Source: Actinomycetes bacterium
Lineage (GTDB): Bacteria; Actinomycetota; Thermoleophilia; Solirubrobacterales; Solirubrobacteraceae
DNA length: 9,888 bases
NCBI GenBank assembly: GCA_023405705.1
Contig: JAEXXR010000025.1
Location: 1-9,888 of the forward strand
Direction of reading: 5' to 3'
This document shows positions 5,623 to 9,888 of this stretch, in pieces. The translations under genes were made by a program, and so were the position numbers. The notes beneath the pieces are model-generated. The model was not told the origin of the DNA and made no database searches. It was given only the letters and a program-made list of their open reading frames with translations. Position 1 is the stretch's first letter. Each line of letters opens with the position of its first letter.

Positions 5623-6777
5623 ATGGCTCTCAGCGACGCGACCGCCTACGTCCTGCTGGAGGACGGTGAGCGCTTCGACGGGATCGCCTGCGGCGCCGAC
5701 GGCCACGCCGTCGGGGAGGTCGTCTTCACGACCGGCATGACCGGCTACCAGGAGGCGATGACCGACCCGTCGTTCGCCGGTCAGCTGATCACGTTCACGA
5801 CCGCCCATGTCGGCAACTACGGCGTCTCCGAGGAGGCGATGGAGTCCGACCGCATCCACGCGCGCGCGGCGATCATGCGCGCGGCGACCAACCGCGAGGA
5901 CGCCCCGGGCGCCGAGGGCGGCTGGCTCGACTGGCTGCGCGACTGCGGCATTCCCGGCATCACCGACCTCGACACGCGCGCGCTCGTGCGCCACATCCGC
6001 GACGCGGGCGCGATGCGCGGCGGCGTCTTCCCGGCGAGCATGGCCGAGGACGAGGCGCGCGCGCTGATCGCCGCCGAGCCGTCGATGGCCGGCCGCGACC
6101 TCGCCCGCGAGGTGACGCCGGGAGCGCCGATCCTGCTGGAGCCGCTCGGCGAGGGGCCGCTCGGCTCCGACGGCGTCAAGATCGCGATGATCGACACGGG
6201 CGTGAAGTCGTCGATCGTGCGCAACCTGCGGCTGCGCGGCGCGACCGTCGAGCTGCACCCCTGCACGACCGGCTCCGAGACGCTGCTGGCCGGCGACGCC
6301 GACGCCTTCTTCATGGCCAACGGCCCCGGCGACCCGGCGGCGCTCGGCTACGTCGTCGAGACGCTGCGCGGCCTGGTCGGCAAGAAGCCGGTCTACGGCA
6401 TCTGCCTCGGCCACCAGCTGCTCTGCCGCGCCGTCGGCCTGGAGACGTACAAGCTGCCCTTCGGCCACCGCGGCTCCAACCACCCGGTCAAGGACCTCGA
6501 GACCGGCCGCGTCGAGATCACCAGCCAGAACCACGGCTTCGCCGTGCTCGGCCCGGGCGGCGCGAAGACGGTCGACGCCGACGAGCCGGTCCGCTGGGAG
6601 ACCGACTTCGGCGCCGCCGAGCTGACCCACGTCAACCTCTACGACCGCACGGTCGAGGGGCTGACGCTGCGCGACGTGCAGGGCGCGACGGTCCAGTACC
6701 ACCCCGAGGCCGGCCCCGGCCCGCACGACTCGCTCTACCTGTTCGACCGGTTCATCAAGGAGATCGCCGGCGCGTAG
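5623..6777 (+). CDS. carA: Carbamoyl-phosphate synthase small (glutaminase) subunit
   Basis: Releases ammonia from glutamine and passes it to CarB for carbamoyl phosphate synthesis, serving both pyrimidines and arginine. The 384-residue protein has the CarA-specific N-terminal domain (TTGMTGYQEAMTDPSF and HVGNYG, about residues 44-67) and a class I glutaminase domain from about 185. The nucleophile is C261 in GICLGHQ, with H360 and E362 in YHPEAGPGPHDS completing the triad. FGHRGSNHPV and SQNHGFAV are also conserved. The ATG lies one base after the hydrolase stop, with only a modest ribosome site (GGTGA at 5612-5616), so translational coupling probably matters. carB follows after 12 bases. 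Confidence 0.97.
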   Translation: MALSDATAYVLLEDGERFDGIACGADGHAVGEVVFTTGMTGYQEAMTDPSFAGQLITFTTAHVGNYGVSEEAMESDRIHARAAIMRAATNREDAPGAEGGWLDWLRDCGIPGITDLDTRALVRHIRDAGAMRGGVFPASMAEDEARALIAAEPSMAGRDLAREVTPGAPILLEPLGEGPLGSDGVKIAMIDTGVKSSIVRNLRLRGATVELHPCTTGSETLLAGDADAFFMANGPGDPAALGYVVETLRGLVGKKPVYGICLGHQLLCRAVGLETYKLPFGHRGSNHPVKDLETGRVEITSQNHGFAVLGPGGAKTVDADEPVRWETDFGAAELTHVNLYDRTVEGLTLRDVQGATVQYHPEAGPGPHDSLYLFDRFIKEIAGA

Positions 6778-6789
6778 CCGGGAGACGCC

Positions 6790-9888
<3,099 letters not shown>

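Overview
The window is very GC-rich, all supported genes lie on the plus strand, starts are often GTG, and neighbouring genes overlap by four bases (GTGA or ATGA). Together with the gene order this suggests a high-GC actinobacterium, possibly Thermoleophilia (Solirubrobacter/Conexibacter type). The lineage guess is inference from composition and synteny, not from a marker gene.

Bases 1-1998 hold a three-gene group: a YfcE/YsnB-type metallophosphoesterase (start near the left edge), ribonuclease Z (tRNA 3' end maturation), and a small single-pass membrane protein with one PASTA domain. The last two overlap by four bases. A GC-only hairpin after the PASTA gene may end that transcript.

Bases 2040-9888 are a de novo pyrimidine operon: pyrR, pyrB, pyrC, an isochorismatase-family cysteine hydrolase, carA and carB. 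CarA/CarB make carbamoyl phosphate, PyrB joins it to aspartate, and PyrC closes the ring to dihydroorotate. No pyrI is present. The later genes (pyrD, pyrF, pyrE) are not in the window, and carB runs off the right edge only a few codons before its expected end. Ahead of pyrR are an extended -10 promoter (TGCTAGGGT) and a short leader with a near-perfect PyrR-binding hairpin. Its lower stem contains the pyrR Shine-Dalgarno sequence, which points to translational repression by PyrR as known in mycobacteria, not to transcription attenuation.

Less ordinary points are: the cysteine hydrolase embedded between pyrC and carA; an 82-base pyrB-pyrC gap with two hairpins and a 29-codon reading frame that overlaps pyrB and pyrC by four bases at each end; and a CarB that appears to lack about 42 residues of the oligomerisation domain. 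No stretch over 300 bases is without a gene. I see no RNA genes, mobile elements, CRISPR arrays or supported minus-strand genes. Most of the window is conserved housekeeping metabolism and I do not see a wholly new system in it.
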